In this document: piece by piece, positions 6,442-14,340 of the stretch
How positions within the stretch are numbered: position 1 is the first letter of the stretch
Layout: each line of letters opens with the position of its first letter
Origin: JBMNUL01 sp050946255
Lineage (GTDB): Bacteria > Actinomycetota > Coriobacteriia > Coriobacteriales > CADBOM01
NCBI GenBank assembly: GCA_050946255.1
Contig: JBMNUL010000054.1
Location: 1 to 14,900 of the forward strand
DNA: 14,900 bases
Reading direction: 5' to 3'
Translations under genes and position numbers: made by a program
Notes under the pieces: generated by a model
What the model was told of the DNA's origin: nothing
The model's input: the letters and a program-made list of their open reading frames with translations, nothing else
Databases searched by the model: none

Positions 6442-6474
6442 GGGCTGAACTTCAGCCCGGCTGTTCTACAGCCG
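6442..6474 (+). promoter_or_regulatory. Two overlapping hairpins between lysS and clpC
   Basis: GGGCTGA (6442-6448) pairs with TCAGCCC (6452-6458), and CGGCTG (6458-6463) pairs with CAGCCG (6469-6474). They share base 6458, and GGCTG/CAGCC arms can pair in alternative combinations (first with last). No T-run follows. This may control readthrough or mRNA stability between lysS and clpC. No CtsR or HspR box was seen. Confidence 0.45.
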
Positions 6475-6490
6475 AAAGTTAGGAGTCGAT

Positions 6491-9058
6491 ATGGCATTTG
6501 AGAGATTCACAGACCGCGCGCGCAACGTGCTTGCGTACGCTCAAGAGGAGGCTAGGGAGCTCAAGCAGCCCTACGTGGGCACCGAGCACCTGCTCCTCGG
6601 GCTTCTGAGGGAGAAGGAAGGTCTGGCCGCCCAAGCCCTCGAAAGCCTGAACATCACATACGAGGAGACGCTCCACCAGGTCAAGAACGTCGTGCAGGTA
6701 AACGACGAGGCGCCTGAGGGACATCTTTCATTCACGCTGAGGGTTAAGAGGGTGCTCGAGTTCGCGTTCCGTGAGACCATGCAGCTCGGCCAGAACTACA
6801 TCTCGACAGAGCACCTGCTGCTCGGCATCCTCCGCGAGGGCAATGGCGTTGCCGTTACCGTCCTCACCAACATGGGATTCGATACCGGAACTGTCAAGGC
6901 CGCCGTCATGGCTTTGATCAACAAGAACGGAGGTTCGAACGCAGGCGGGTATGCCGGAGCGGTCGATTCTCGCGCAGATGATCAGGAAGAGGGCGGCAGC
7001 GCGCTCGAGGAGTTCGGAACCGACCTCACCGAGCAGGCCAAGGCCGGCAAGCTCGACCCAGTCATCGGACGTGCAGTCGACATAGAGAGGGTCATGCAGA
7101 TCCTTGCAAGGCGCACAAAGAACAACCCGCTCCTCATCGGAGACCCGGGTGTTGGAAAGACCGCGGTTGTGGAGGGCCTGGCCCAGATGATCGCCGCCCA
7201 GCAGGTCCCAGATATTCTCCGAGACAAGAGGATCGTCTCCATCGACGTTTCCGCGCTCGTTGCCGGATCCAAGTTCAGGGGCGAGTTCGAGGAGAGGCTC
7301 AAGAGGGTCATCAAGGAAGTCAAGGATGCCGGCGACGTCATCATGTTCATCGATGAGATGCACACGTTGGTTGGCGCAGGCAGCGCCGAGGGTTCCATCG
7401 ATGCCGCGGCAATCCTCAAGCCCCCGCTGTCGAGGCGCGAGATCCAGGTAATCGGTGCCACCACGAGCGACGAGTTCCGCAAGTACCTCGAGAAGGATTC
7501 CGCCCTGGAGCGCAGGTTCCAGCCAGTGCTGGTCGGCGAGCCAGACGAGGAAGAGGCCATCAAGATCCTCGATGGGCTGCGCGACCGCTACGAGGCGCAC
7601 CACAGGGTCCACTTCACCGACGACGCCATCAAGGCCGCCGTGGAGCTTTCCGACCGCTACGTTCAGGACAGGTTCCTTCCAGACAAGGCAATCGATGTCA
7701 TGGATGAGGCCGGAGCCCGCATGCGCATACGCAATATGACGGTTCCCTCAGAGGTCCTCGACATCAACGAGGAGATCCGAAAGGTCGGAGTTGACAAGGA
7801 AGAGGCGATTCGCCTCCAGGACTTCGAGAAGGCAGCTCAGCTCCGCGACAAGGAGAAGAAGCTGATCAAGAAGCGCACCGACCTCGAGGAGAAGTGGCGC
7901 GAGGATTCCCAGAATGCACCGGCGGAGGTCACCGAGAAGGAGATCGCCGACATCGTCTCGCTGTCGACTGGAGTTCCCGTGGCGGACCTCACAGAGGCAG
8001 AGACCGAGAAGCTGCTCCGCATGGAGTCGGTGCTCCACGAGAGGGTCATCGGCCAGAACGAGGCGATTGACTCGCTGTCGAAGGCGATCAGGCGCTCGCG
8101 TGCCGGCCTAAAGGACCCGAAGCGCCCCAGCGGCTCGTTCATCTTCCTCGGCCCGTCTGGAGTCGGCAAGACCGAGCTCTCCAAGGCGCTCGCGGAGTTT
8201 CTCTTCAACTCTGAGGATGCCCTGCTCTCGTTCGACATGTCCGAGTACATGGAGAAGCACACGGTGTCCAGGCTCATCGGTTCGCCTCCAGGGTACGTTG
8301 GCTATGACGAGGGCGGTCAGCTCACCAAGGCAGTGAGGCAGAGGCCGTACTCCGTGATCCTGTTCGATGAGATCGAGAAGGCTCATCCCGACGTGTTCAA
8401 CATCCTGCTTCAGATTCTGGAAGAGGGCAGGCTGACCGACGGACAGGGACGCACGGTGGACTTCCGCAACACCGTCATCATCATGACCTCCAACATCGGT
8501 GCCCGCGAGATCGCATCCACGAATCAGATCGGATTCACCTCCAGTTCTGGAACCGGGCTTTCCGACAAGGAGATCCACGACCGCGTCATGACCGAGGTCA
8601 AGAAGGTCTTCCGCCCAGAGTTCCTCAACCGCGTCGACGACATCATCGTGTTCAAGTCGCTGACCCCGGAGGAGATCGGTCAGATCGTGGACCTCATGGT
8701 CGCAGACCTGCGCGACAGGCTGATCGCGCAGAACATGACGATCAACATCTCCGAAGCTGCTCGCGACTACATCGCAAAGGAGGGCACGGACGTGCAGTTC
8801 GGTGCAAGGCCGCTGCGCCGTGCGATCCAGAGACTCTTGGAGGATCCTATTTCGGAGCAGATCCTGGAGGGCAGGTGGAAGAGTGGCTCTGTCATCGACG
8901 TCGATTTCAATGGCGAGCAGCTGACGTTCAAGCCGGGTACCGGGGACATTCCCGAGCCTCGCAAGCGTCAGTCCATGAAGCGAGAGGCGGAGCTGATCAC
9001 CCCGTTCTTCAAGAAGGACAACCAGTCTGTGCCAGACGGGTCGTCCCTAAAAGAGTAG
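6491..9058 (+). CDS. clpC: ATP-dependent Clp protease ATP-binding subunit ClpC
   Basis: 855 aa, Hsp100/ClpC size. It unfolds substrates and feeds them to the ClpP peptidase in the cytoplasm. Residues 1-145 hold the two Clp-N repeats (TEHLLLGLLREKEG and TEHLLLGILREGNG). The first AAA+ module has Walker A GDPGVGKT (217-224) and Walker B VIMFIDEMH; residues about 436-470 contain the UVR-like IRLQDFEKAAQLRDKEKK insert that defines ClpC against ClpA and ClpB. The second AAA+ module has Walker A GPSGVGKT (554-561) and Walker B VILFDEIEKAH, then the ClpB D2-small domain. TAGGAG at 6479-6484 precedes ATG 6491 by 6 bases. The usual Bacillus partners ctsR, mcsA and mcsB are absent here, so adaptor and repressor control must differ or be encoded elsewhere. 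Confidence 0.98.
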   Translation: MAFERFTDRARNVLAYAQEEARELKQPYVGTEHLLLGLLREKEGLAAQALESLNITYEETLHQVKNVVQVNDEAPEGHLSFTLRVKRVLEFAFRETMQLGQNYISTEHLLLGILREGNGVAVTVLTNMGFDTGTVKAAVMALINKNGGSNAGGYAGAVDSRADDQEEGGSALEEFGTDLTEQAKAGKLDPVIGRAVDIERVMQILARRTKNNPLLIGDPGVGKTAVVEGLAQMIAAQQVPDILRDKRIVSIDVSALVAGSKFRGEFEERLKRVIKEVKDAGDVIMFIDEMHTLVGAGSAEGSIDAAAILKPPLSRREIQVIGATTSDEFRKYLEKDSALERRFQPVLVGEPDEEEAIKILDGLRDRYEAHHRVHFTDDAIKAAVELSDRYVQDRFLPDKAIDVMDEAGARMRIRNMTVPSEVLDINEEIRKVGVDKEEAIRLQDFEKAAQLRDKEKKLIKKRTDLEEKWREDSQNAPAEVTEKEIADIVSLSTGVPVADLTEAETEKLLRMESVLHERVIGQNEAIDSLSKAIRRSRAGLKDPKRPSGSFIFLGPSGVGKTELSKALAEFLFNSEDALLSFDMSEYMEKHTVSRLIGSPPGYVGYDEGGQLTKAVRQRPYSVILFDEIEKAHPDVFNILLQILEEGRLTDGQGRTVDFRNTVIIMTSNIGAREIASTNQIGFTSSSGTGLSDKEIHDRVMTEVKKVFRPEFLNRVDDIIVFKSLTPEEIGQIVDLMVADLRDRLIAQNMTINISEAARDYIAKEGTDVQFGARPLRRAIQRLLEDPISEQILEGRWKSGSVIDVDFNGEQLTFKPGTGDIPEPRKRQSMKREAELITPFFKKDNQSVPDGSSLKE

Positions 9059-9075
9059 CAGCATAGAAAACCCGT

Positions 9076-9110
9076 CATGCCGTCGCACATCAAAGTGTGG
9101 CGGCATGGCT
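9076..9110 (+). terminator. Hairpin after clpC, probable terminator
   Basis: CATGCCG (9076-9082) pairs with CGGCATG (9101-9107), and CACA (9086-9089) pairs with TGTG (9096-9099) around the loop TCAAAG, with small bulges between. GCTTTAT follows, a weak T-run, 17 bases after the clpC stop. It sits before the ispD ribosome-binding site and may only partly terminate. Confidence 0.5.
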
Positions 9111-9160
9111 TTATCAGGAGCCGGTTCTCCGGCGTGGCCGAGATTAGGAGATGGATTGCG

Positions 9161-10012
9161 ATGGACGACGCCAATACCGTTGCCGATCCCATAACTCAGT
9201 CGCCTGCACTGAAATCGCCGCAGACGGTTCTGCTCTCAGAGCAGCTCGAGGAGATTTCGACTGCGGTCGCGCCGCTTCAGGGAAAGGTCTCGAAGAATCC
9301 CAAGACTGCCGCTGTCATCCTCGCGGGAGGTTCGGGGGAGAGATTCGGCAATCCCGGTGGTAAACAGCTCTTCGAGTTGCTGGGAAAGCCCGTTCTAACG
9401 TGGTCTTCAGAAGCTTTCGACGCTGTTGCCGATGTCGGCCTCATCGTCATTGTCTGCCCCGAGGACAGGATCGAGGAATATTGCCGAGTGGCAATCGATC
9501 CATATCCGTTCGTGACCCCAATCGAGTTCACCGCTTCAGGTGAGCTAAGGCAGGAATCGTCCTTCGCGGGTGTCATGAAGGTCCCCAGCTCCTATGACCT
9601 TATAGCAATTCACGACGGCGCCCGTCCCCTTGTGACCCCAGAGCTGATCATGCATGCGATATCGGCCGTCAAGGGAAACGGGGATATCGACGGTTCCGTG
9701 GTGGGCCATCCCGCCGTCGACACCTTGAAGGTCGTCGACAACGGTACCATCGTGGGCACTCCGGACCGCGCGGCTTTCTGGGTCGCGCAGACCCCACAGG
9801 TTTTCCGTTCCGACATCATCAGGCTCGCTCACACCACGGCCTTGGGCGAAGGTTTCATCGGCACTGACGACAGCTCGATAGTCGAGAGAATCGGCGGCAC
9901 GGTGGCCCTTGTGCAGGGGCCGAGGGACAACATCAAGGTCACCGTTCCAGAGGACTTCGGCCCAGCCGAGGCAGCGCTGGTGGCAAGGCTTATCCAAAGG
10001 AACAAGATCTAG
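9161..10012 (+). CDS. ispD: 2-C-methyl-D-erythritol 4-phosphate cytidylyltransferase
   Basis: 283 aa; the usual length is about 230. IspD joins CTP and 2-C-methyl-D-erythritol 4-phosphate, the third step of the MEP isoprenoid pathway. The nucleotide-binding signature AVILAGGSGERFG begins at residue 51 and continues GGKQLFELLGKPVL; HDGARPLV starts at 151; TPDRAAFWVAQTPQVF, DDSSIVE and NIKVTVPEDF follow in family order. About 47 residues precede the core, and no ATG, GTG or TTG lies in that segment, so the extension seems real. ATG 9161 has TAGGAG 10 bases upstream; an in-frame ATG at 9077 lies in the hairpin and was rejected. The stop TAG touches the ispF ATG, in the same frame. Confidence 0.95.
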   Translation: MDDANTVADPITQSPALKSPQTVLLSEQLEEISTAVAPLQGKVSKNPKTAAVILAGGSGERFGNPGGKQLFELLGKPVLTWSSEAFDAVADVGLIVIVCPEDRIEEYCRVAIDPYPFVTPIEFTASGELRQESSFAGVMKVPSSYDLIAIHDGARPLVTPELIMHAISAVKGNGDIDGSVVGHPAVDTLKVVDNGTIVGTPDRAAFWVAQTPQVFRSDIIRLAHTTALGEGFIGTDDSSIVERIGGTVALVQGPRDNIKVTVPEDFGPAEAALVARLIQRNKI

Positions 10013-10501
10013 ATGAAGATTGGAATCGGATACGACGTCCACAAGCTGGTCGAGGGGCGCGAGCTCATCGTCGGCGGCGTTCACATCGACTACGCACTCG
10101 GTCTTGAAGGCCATTCGGACGCAGATGTATTGTGCCATGCTGTCTGCGATGCCGTTCTCGGGGCCGCGAGGATGGACGATATCGGCAAGCACTTCCCGCC
10201 AGACGATCCCGAGTTTGAAGGAGCGGACTCGCTGGAGCTCATGCGCAGGGTCTCCCAAATTGTCACGGATGCGGGTTATCATGTCGTGGATGTGGACAGC
10301 ATCGTGGTGGCCCAACGTCCGAAGATGTCTCCTTATCGAGACCAGATGCGCGCCAACATGGCTCGGGCACTGGGAGTCGACCTCGATTGCGTCGGGGTCA
10401 AGGCCACGACGACAGAGCACCTCGGTTTCGAGGGAAGGGGAGAGGGGATAGGTGCATACGCCGTCGCCCTCCTCGAGAAGACCGCGAGCTGTCAAGGCTA
10501 A
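10013..10501 (+). CDS. ispF: 2-C-methyl-D-erythritol 2,4-cyclodiphosphate synthase
   Basis: 162 aa, the standard IspF length. It cyclises 4-diphosphocytidyl-2-C-methyl-D-erythritol 2-phosphate with release of CMP, two steps after IspD in the MEP pathway. The start reads GIGYDVHKL with metal ligands Asp8 and His10; HSDADVLCH gives His34 and the third ligand His42; DIGKHFPPDDP, RPKMSPY, the TTTEHLGF catalytic loop and the GRGEGIGA end are all present. It is translationally coupled to ispD: no base separates the ispD stop from this ATG, and AAGGA at 9997-10001 sits 11 bases upstream inside ispD. Some bacteria encode the two as one IspDF fusion; here they are split by a single in-frame TAG. Confidence 0.97.
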   Translation: MKIGIGYDVHKLVEGRELIVGGVHIDYALGLEGHSDADVLCHAVCDAVLGAARMDDIGKHFPPDDPEFEGADSLELMRRVSQIVTDAGYHVVDVDSIVVAQRPKMSPYRDQMRANMARALGVDLDCVGVKATTTEHLGFEGRGEGIGAYAVALLEKTASCQG

Positions 10502-10520
10502 ACACTTGTGGTGGGTTACC

Positions 10521-10630
10521 GAACCCGTGGCAGAGGCTGCATTTCTGCCATGAACCCGCGGCAGAGCCAGCGATATTTTCACGAGCCCGCGATTCTGCCA
10601 CGACCCCGCAGCAGAGGCTGCGATTTTCAC
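10521..10630. repeat. Degenerate tandem repeats of about 30 bp with palindromic arms
   Basis: Four units start GA-x-CCCG: 10521-10551 (31 bp), 10552-10582 (31 bp), 10583-10601 (19 bp, internally deleted) and 10602-10630 (29 bp). A typical unit reads GAACCCGYGGCAGAG, then GCTGC-like bases, then ATTTTCAC or ATTTCTGCCAT. GGCAGA/TCTGCC arms also form hairpins at 10529-10549 and 10560-10599. The units have drifted by substitution and deletion. Confidence 0.7.
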
Positions 10631-10754
10631 GTTCTGTCTGCGGTTGGGCCCGGAAATCCCCGTCTATTAATTCCAGCCAATGAAGGCGGTTCCCCAATCC
10701 CGGGGCGTTTCGATTGACCGTGCCGCGATTGAACCCCAAACAAGCCCTCTCATT

Positions 10755-10763
10755 TGGCATAAT
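10755..10763 (+). promoter_or_regulatory. Extended -10 promoter of cysS
   Basis: TGG followed by CATAAT (hexamer 10758-10763) fits an extended -10. There is no -35 at 17 bases; TTGAAC at 10729-10734 is 23 bases away. The cysS start is 55 bases downstream. Confidence 0.4.
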
Positions 10764-10818
10764 TGGAAACGTCGTCTGTCGGTGCAATTTCATACGCGCC
10801 CATATAGGAGCATCTGAT

Positions 10819-12285
10819 ATGAAGATCTACAACACACTCACCCGCAAGAAGGAAGAGTTCGTTCCCATAACCCCCGGGAAGATTGGAATGTATGTATGCG
10901 GTCCAACCGTCTACAACCACATCCACGTCGGAAATGCGCGCACGTTCGTGTCGTTCGATGTGATCAGGCGCCATCTCGAGAATTCTGGCTATGAGGTCAC
11001 CTTCGTGTCGAATCTCACCGATGTCGACGACAAGATCATCAACCGTGCAAATGAGGAAGGCACGACGGCGGCAGATATAGCCGAGAAGTATTCCAAGTCG
11101 TTCATCGAGGCAATGGACGCGTTGGGGGTAAAGCGCCCGACGGTCAGGCCCCGCGCAACCCAGGAGATCGATGCGATGATCGCCACGATCGAGAAGCTCA
11201 TCGACAAGGGCCATGCATATGTCGTCGACGGGGATGTCTACTTCTCTGTGCGCTCCGACAATCATTACGGGGTGCTTTCCGGCAGGAGCATCGACGAGAT
11301 GATGAGCGGTGCCCGCATAGACGTCGACCCGAGGAAGCACGACCCGCTGGACTTCGCGCTCTGGAAATCCGCAAAGCCGGGAGAGCCCAGCTGGGATTCG
11401 CCATGGGGCAAGGGCAGGCCGGGCTGGCACATCGAGTGCTCCTCGATGTCCGCCAAGTACCTCGGGCAGCCTTTCGACATCCACGGTGGTGGAGTCGATC
11501 TCGTCTTCCCCCATCACGAGAACGAGATAGCCCAAGCCGAATGCGCCGAGGGCAAGAAATTCTGCAACTACTGGATGCATGCCGGGATGCTGCTCGTGGA
11601 CTCGGAGAAGATGAGCAAGTCGCTTGGCAACTTCCTGCTTCTCAAGGACGTTCTCGAGACTCTCGACCCGAGGGTGCTTCGAGTTCTCATGCTCCAGACC
11701 CATTACCGCAGTCCCCTTGATTATTCCAAGGAGAGGTTGGACGAGGCATCTGCATCTTTCGACCGAATCGCGACGACGTTGAGGAACATCGAGTGGGAAG
11801 TGGCGCATGCTTCCGAGGACAACGAGCCGTCCGACTCTCAGGCGCTGCTCGACTCGATATCCAATTGCGAGACCCGCTATGTCGAGGCAATGGACGACGA
11901 CTTCAACACAGCTGCAGCTCTAGGAGAGGTCTTCACGTTGGTAAGCGATGCCAACGCATTCATTGCCGGTGGGATCAATCCTTCGGATGTCGATGCCGCA
12001 AATGCCGCACACGACGCCATCTGCGACCTCATGGGCAGGTTCGGAATCGACATGGTGGGGGAGGCCGAAGGCTCTGATTGGCCCGATGGCATCCTGGATT
12101 TGGCCTCGAAGCTCGCCGGTTACGATGGTTCTGACAAGCAAGAGGCGGCACGGGTGCTTCTCGATGCCCGAGCCGAGGCCAGGAAGGCCAAGAATTGGGG
12201 GCTCGCCGATCAGATTCGCGACGAGCTAGGAGATTTGGGCTTCACTGTCGAGGACACTCCTGCAGGGGCGAGACTGGTCTTCTAA
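10819..12285 (+). CDS. cysS: Cysteine--tRNA ligase
   Basis: 488 aa, near the family norm of about 460-490. It is a class I synthetase that charges tRNA-Cys. CGPTVYNHIHVGNAR at residues 27-41 contains the HIGH-type signature (HIHVGNA) and the first zinc ligand Cys27; WHIECSSM gives Cys207 and HHENEIAQ gives His232 and Glu236, completing the zinc site that reads the cysteine thiol. KMSKSLGNFL (264-273) is the KMSKS loop. The C-terminal helical region includes DDDFNTAAALG and ends DLGFTVEDTPAGARLVF. ATG 10819 has TAGGAG 8 bases upstream; the open frame begins earlier at 10714 but homologues start at MKIYNTLTRKKE. rlmB follows after 35 bases, likely as one operon. Confidence 0.98.
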   Translation: MKIYNTLTRKKEEFVPITPGKIGMYVCGPTVYNHIHVGNARTFVSFDVIRRHLENSGYEVTFVSNLTDVDDKIINRANEEGTTAADIAEKYSKSFIEAMDALGVKRPTVRPRATQEIDAMIATIEKLIDKGHAYVVDGDVYFSVRSDNHYGVLSGRSIDEMMSGARIDVDPRKHDPLDFALWKSAKPGEPSWDSPWGKGRPGWHIECSSMSAKYLGQPFDIHGGGVDLVFPHHENEIAQAECAEGKKFCNYWMHAGMLLVDSEKMSKSLGNFLLLKDVLETLDPRVLRVLMLQTHYRSPLDYSKERLDEASASFDRIATTLRNIEWEVAHASEDNEPSDSQALLDSISNCETRYVEAMDDDFNTAAALGEVFTLVSDANAFIAGGINPSDVDAANAAHDAICDLMGRFGIDMVGEAEGSDWPDGILDLASKLAGYDGSDKQEAARVLLDARAEARKAKNWGLADQIRDELGDLGFTVEDTPAGARLVF

Positions 12286-12320
12286 CTCCTGTAATTTCTT
12301 CCTGAAGGGACGGCAAAGCA

Positions 12321-13376
12321 ATGGCATCGTACAAGAATCCTGGTGGTTCCCGTTCGAAACAGCCCTCCAAGGGAGGAAAACAGAGGGGCGGGAAGGGCAA
12401 CCACGCTTCAACTGGAAAACGTTCTGCGGGCGGAGGCCAGGGCAAGTCCTTCTCTGGCAGGCGTGAACAGAAATCGCAAGCTGGAAATTGGGGTTCTCGC
12501 AAAGGCGGAACTTCGAGATCCGGAGCATCTGTAGCCAGCGGGAAAAGCTCTTCACGTGCACCTCGAAACTCTCGTGAGAACAGCGAACAGCGTGAATCGC
12601 GCGACCATCAGCGCAAATCGGTTTCCCCTGACATAATCGCCGGGAAACGTTCTGTGCTCGAAGCTCTGGAGGCAGGGGTCCCGCTGAAGTCGATTTCCAT
12701 TGCCCAAGGTTCCGAGGGCGATGTGGTGGACAAGGTGCTGGAACTCGCCAGCCGTTCCGAGATAGATGTCGAGGCCGTGCCGAGGCAGCGAGTTGAAGGC
12801 AAGGCACCCGGGTTGAACCATCAGGGAATAGTCGCAACTGCCAAGCCGTATGCATATTCGGCCATGGCGGAGATTCTCAAGAGCTGCGAGAACGACCATG
12901 CCGCCCTCATAATCGTTCTCGACCACATCACAGACGTTGGAAACTTCGGGGCAATCGTTCGCACCGCAGAGATAGTCGGGGCATCGGGCGTGGTAATCCC
13001 AAACAGGAGGTCCGCATGCGTCACCCCGGCATCCTACAAGACTTCCGCCGGCGCGGTAGCCAGGGTGAAGATTGCTATGGTCTCGAACATCTCGAGCGTC
13101 TGCGACAGGCTTCGTGAGAACGGATTCTGGGTGGCAGGCGCGAGCGAGAAGGCGAAGGCCAGCTGCTGGGAGTCCAACTTGTCTGGAAAGATCGGGCTTG
13201 TGCTGGGCAACGAGGGGAGCGGGATATCCTCTCTGGTGACCCGCAGCTGCGACTTCTTGGTCAGGCTTCCACAGCGCGGAGAGCTCGGCTCCTTGAACGT
13301 CTCTTGTGCTGCCGCCGCGCTCAGCTACGAGTGGATGAGGCAGTCGGTAGATTCTGGAGAGCTGGAGCTCGGCTAG
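12321..13376 (+). CDS. rlmB: 23S rRNA (guanosine-2'-O-)-methyltransferase RlmB-like, TrmH/SpoU family
   Basis: 351 aa. Residues 1-101 form a Gly/Ser/Arg/Lys-rich disordered tail. SPDIIAGKRSVLEAL (from 102) begins the small substrate-binding domain. The SPOUT knot follows with motif 1 DHITDVGNFGAIVRTAE (from 201), motif 2 LGNEGSGIS (from 295) and motif 3 LGSLNVSCAAAALSYEW (about 322-338), which together bind S-adenosylmethionine. Family members methylate G2251 of 23S rRNA; a related TrmH-type target cannot be excluded. AAGGGA at 12305-12310 precedes ATG 12321 by 10 bases. Placement after cysS and before the yacP-like gene matches the Bacillus subtilis order, where mrnC would lie between cysS and rlmB; mrnC is absent here. 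Confidence 0.93.
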   Translation: MASYKNPGGSRSKQPSKGGKQRGGKGNHASTGKRSAGGGQGKSFSGRREQKSQAGNWGSRKGGTSRSGASVASGKSSSRAPRNSRENSEQRESRDHQRKSVSPDIIAGKRSVLEALEAGVPLKSISIAQGSEGDVVDKVLELASRSEIDVEAVPRQRVEGKAPGLNHQGIVATAKPYAYSAMAEILKSCENDHAALIIVLDHITDVGNFGAIVRTAEIVGASGVVIPNRRSACVTPASYKTSAGAVARVKIAMVSNISSVCDRLRENGFWVAGASEKAKASCWESNLSGKIGLVLGNEGSGISSLVTRSCDFLVRLPQRGELGSLNVSCAAAALSYEWMRQSVDSGELELG

Positions 13377-13384
13377 CCTGAGCT
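13366..13384 (+). terminator. Weak hairpin overlapping the rlmB stop codon
   Basis: AGCTCGG (13366-13372) pairs with CC and GAGCT (13377-13378, 13380-13384) with one bulged T and loop CTAG. It is followed by ATTTGTG. Possible terminator, poor T-run. Confidence 0.3.
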
Positions 13385-13425
13385 ATTTGTGTGAGGCGGG
13401 CCAAAATGTCGTGTGGTCTCATATT

Positions 13426-13522
13426 CATGTGGCCGTGATATGGCTCAGGGCCACGCCCACATGCTGTTCGGATATCCAGCTGGCAGCAGCATGCCCCGGG
13501 GGCGCGTCTACCTGCTGTTCGG
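13426..13522. repeat. Inverted and direct repeats between rlmB and the NYN gene
   Basis: CATGTGG (13426-13432) and CCACATG (13457-13463) form perfect 7-bp arms, with GTGGCC (13429-13434) and GGCCAC (13449-13454) as an alternative pairing. TGCTGTTCGG occurs at 13462-13471 and again at 13513-13522. The 243-base gap (13377-13619) otherwise shows no gene. The pieces look like remnants of a repeat element. Confidence 0.4.
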
Positions 13523-13619
13523 TGAAGTTTTGCTCTTTATAGCTTCGTATCGCCCTATATTAAAGAAGGATGCAATTGTTAGAGGGAAATCTTCCTTAAG
13601 GTGATTTTGGAGGATGGCA

Positions 13620-14159
13620 ATGCCAGTCTATGGAAACAAGAAACCAGTGCTGCTCGTGGATGGTTACAACCTCATCAGGTCCAGCGGTGCTTATGACGAT
13701 ATTGCGGGCGATGACTTCGACAGCGACCCCATAAACGAGGCACGCGAGAAAGTGATAGCCGACGTGGCCACCTTTGCGCAGGGGAAGTACGAAGCGACTG
13801 TCGTGTTCGACGGGGGCGGAAACGTCAATTCCGAAGGCGAGCCCATGCATACTGCGGGGATCACGGTGATCTTCTCCCCGGCAGACACCGATGCCGACCA
13901 GGTTATCGAGCGTCTGGCCTTCAAGGCCAGGAAGGACGAACGCGAGGTCCTTGTGATCTCCTCCGACTGGGCGGTTCAGAACGCCACTTTCAAGGATGGC
14001 GTCACGAGGATGTCATCCATTGGGTTCACCCACGAGATGGACGAGGTCAGGGAAGAGTACATCGAGAGCTCCAACAACCATGGGAAGATGACCGTGGGTT
14101 CCAGGCTCGATCCGGAGACCAGGGCAAAATTGGAGGCCATGGCGAGGGGAGAGGAGTAG
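13620..14159 (+). CDS. NYN/PIN-like ribonuclease of the YacP (Rae1) family
   Basis: 179 aa. VLLVDGYNLIRSS (Asp14, Asn17) at the start, VVFDGGG (Asp64), SPADTDADQVIE (Asp89, Asp91, Asp93) and VISSDWAVQ (Asp116) give the acidic cluster of NYN domains, which bind metal and cleave RNA. Bacillus YacP/Rae1 is a ribosome-associated endoribonuclease; the same activity is inferred here, not shown. ATG 13620 is preferred over the in-frame ATG 13614 because GGAGG (13609-13613) directly abuts the latter but lies 6 bases from the former. The C-terminal part (KMTVGSRLDPETRAKLEAMARGEE) is charged. It follows rlmB, as in Bacillus, but with a 243-base repeat-bearing gap, so it may have its own promoter. Confidence 0.9.
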   Translation: MPVYGNKKPVLLVDGYNLIRSSGAYDDIAGDDFDSDPINEAREKVIADVATFAQGKYEATVVFDGGGNVNSEGEPMHTAGITVIFSPADTDADQVIERLAFKARKDEREVLVISSDWAVQNATFKDGVTRMSSIGFTHEMDEVREEYIESSNNHGKMTVGSRLDPETRAKLEAMARGEE

Positions 14160-14340
14160 AAGACCCTCCGAGCAGGAGACGCTTCGGCTCCCCAAACGGG
14201 AAATGCTCTGGCCCGACTCAAGCTTTTCCCACGGCAAAGCCGTCCGACTGTCAATCGTGGGCTACAGAATCACCTACTTTTTGATACACTATCTACGCTC
14301 GTCTGTGGCATGTATCACTTGATTTGCCAACGTCGGGCAT

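Larger units (their letters stand above)
10502..10818. other. Intergenic region between ispF and cysS
   Basis: No gene is visible in these 317 bases. The first third holds decayed tandem repeats (10521-10630). The remainder contains the cysS promoter candidate at 10755-10763 and the cysS ribosome-binding site TAGGAG at 10805-10810. No T-box features (for example a TGGN bulge sequence before a terminator) were seen ahead of cysS. Confidence 0.6.

Noticed and set aside
9545..10630. 361-codon open frame on the minus strand across ispD, ispF and the repeats
   Set aside because: It lies opposite two well-supported enzymes, shows no family signature, and long antisense frames are expected from the C/G-ending codon bias here.
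10521..10630. CRISPR array
   Set aside because: Units are adjacent without unique spacers and have drifted in length and sequence; no cas genes are nearby.
10640..10818. T-box leader before cysS
   Set aside because: No TGGN antiterminator bulge sequence and no terminator hairpin with T-run were found.
14281..14318. Promoter for tRNA-Thr(TGT) based on TTGATA at 14281
   Set aside because: No acceptable -10 hexamer lies 16-18 bases downstream; TACACT preceded by TGA (14282-14290) is only a weak alternative.
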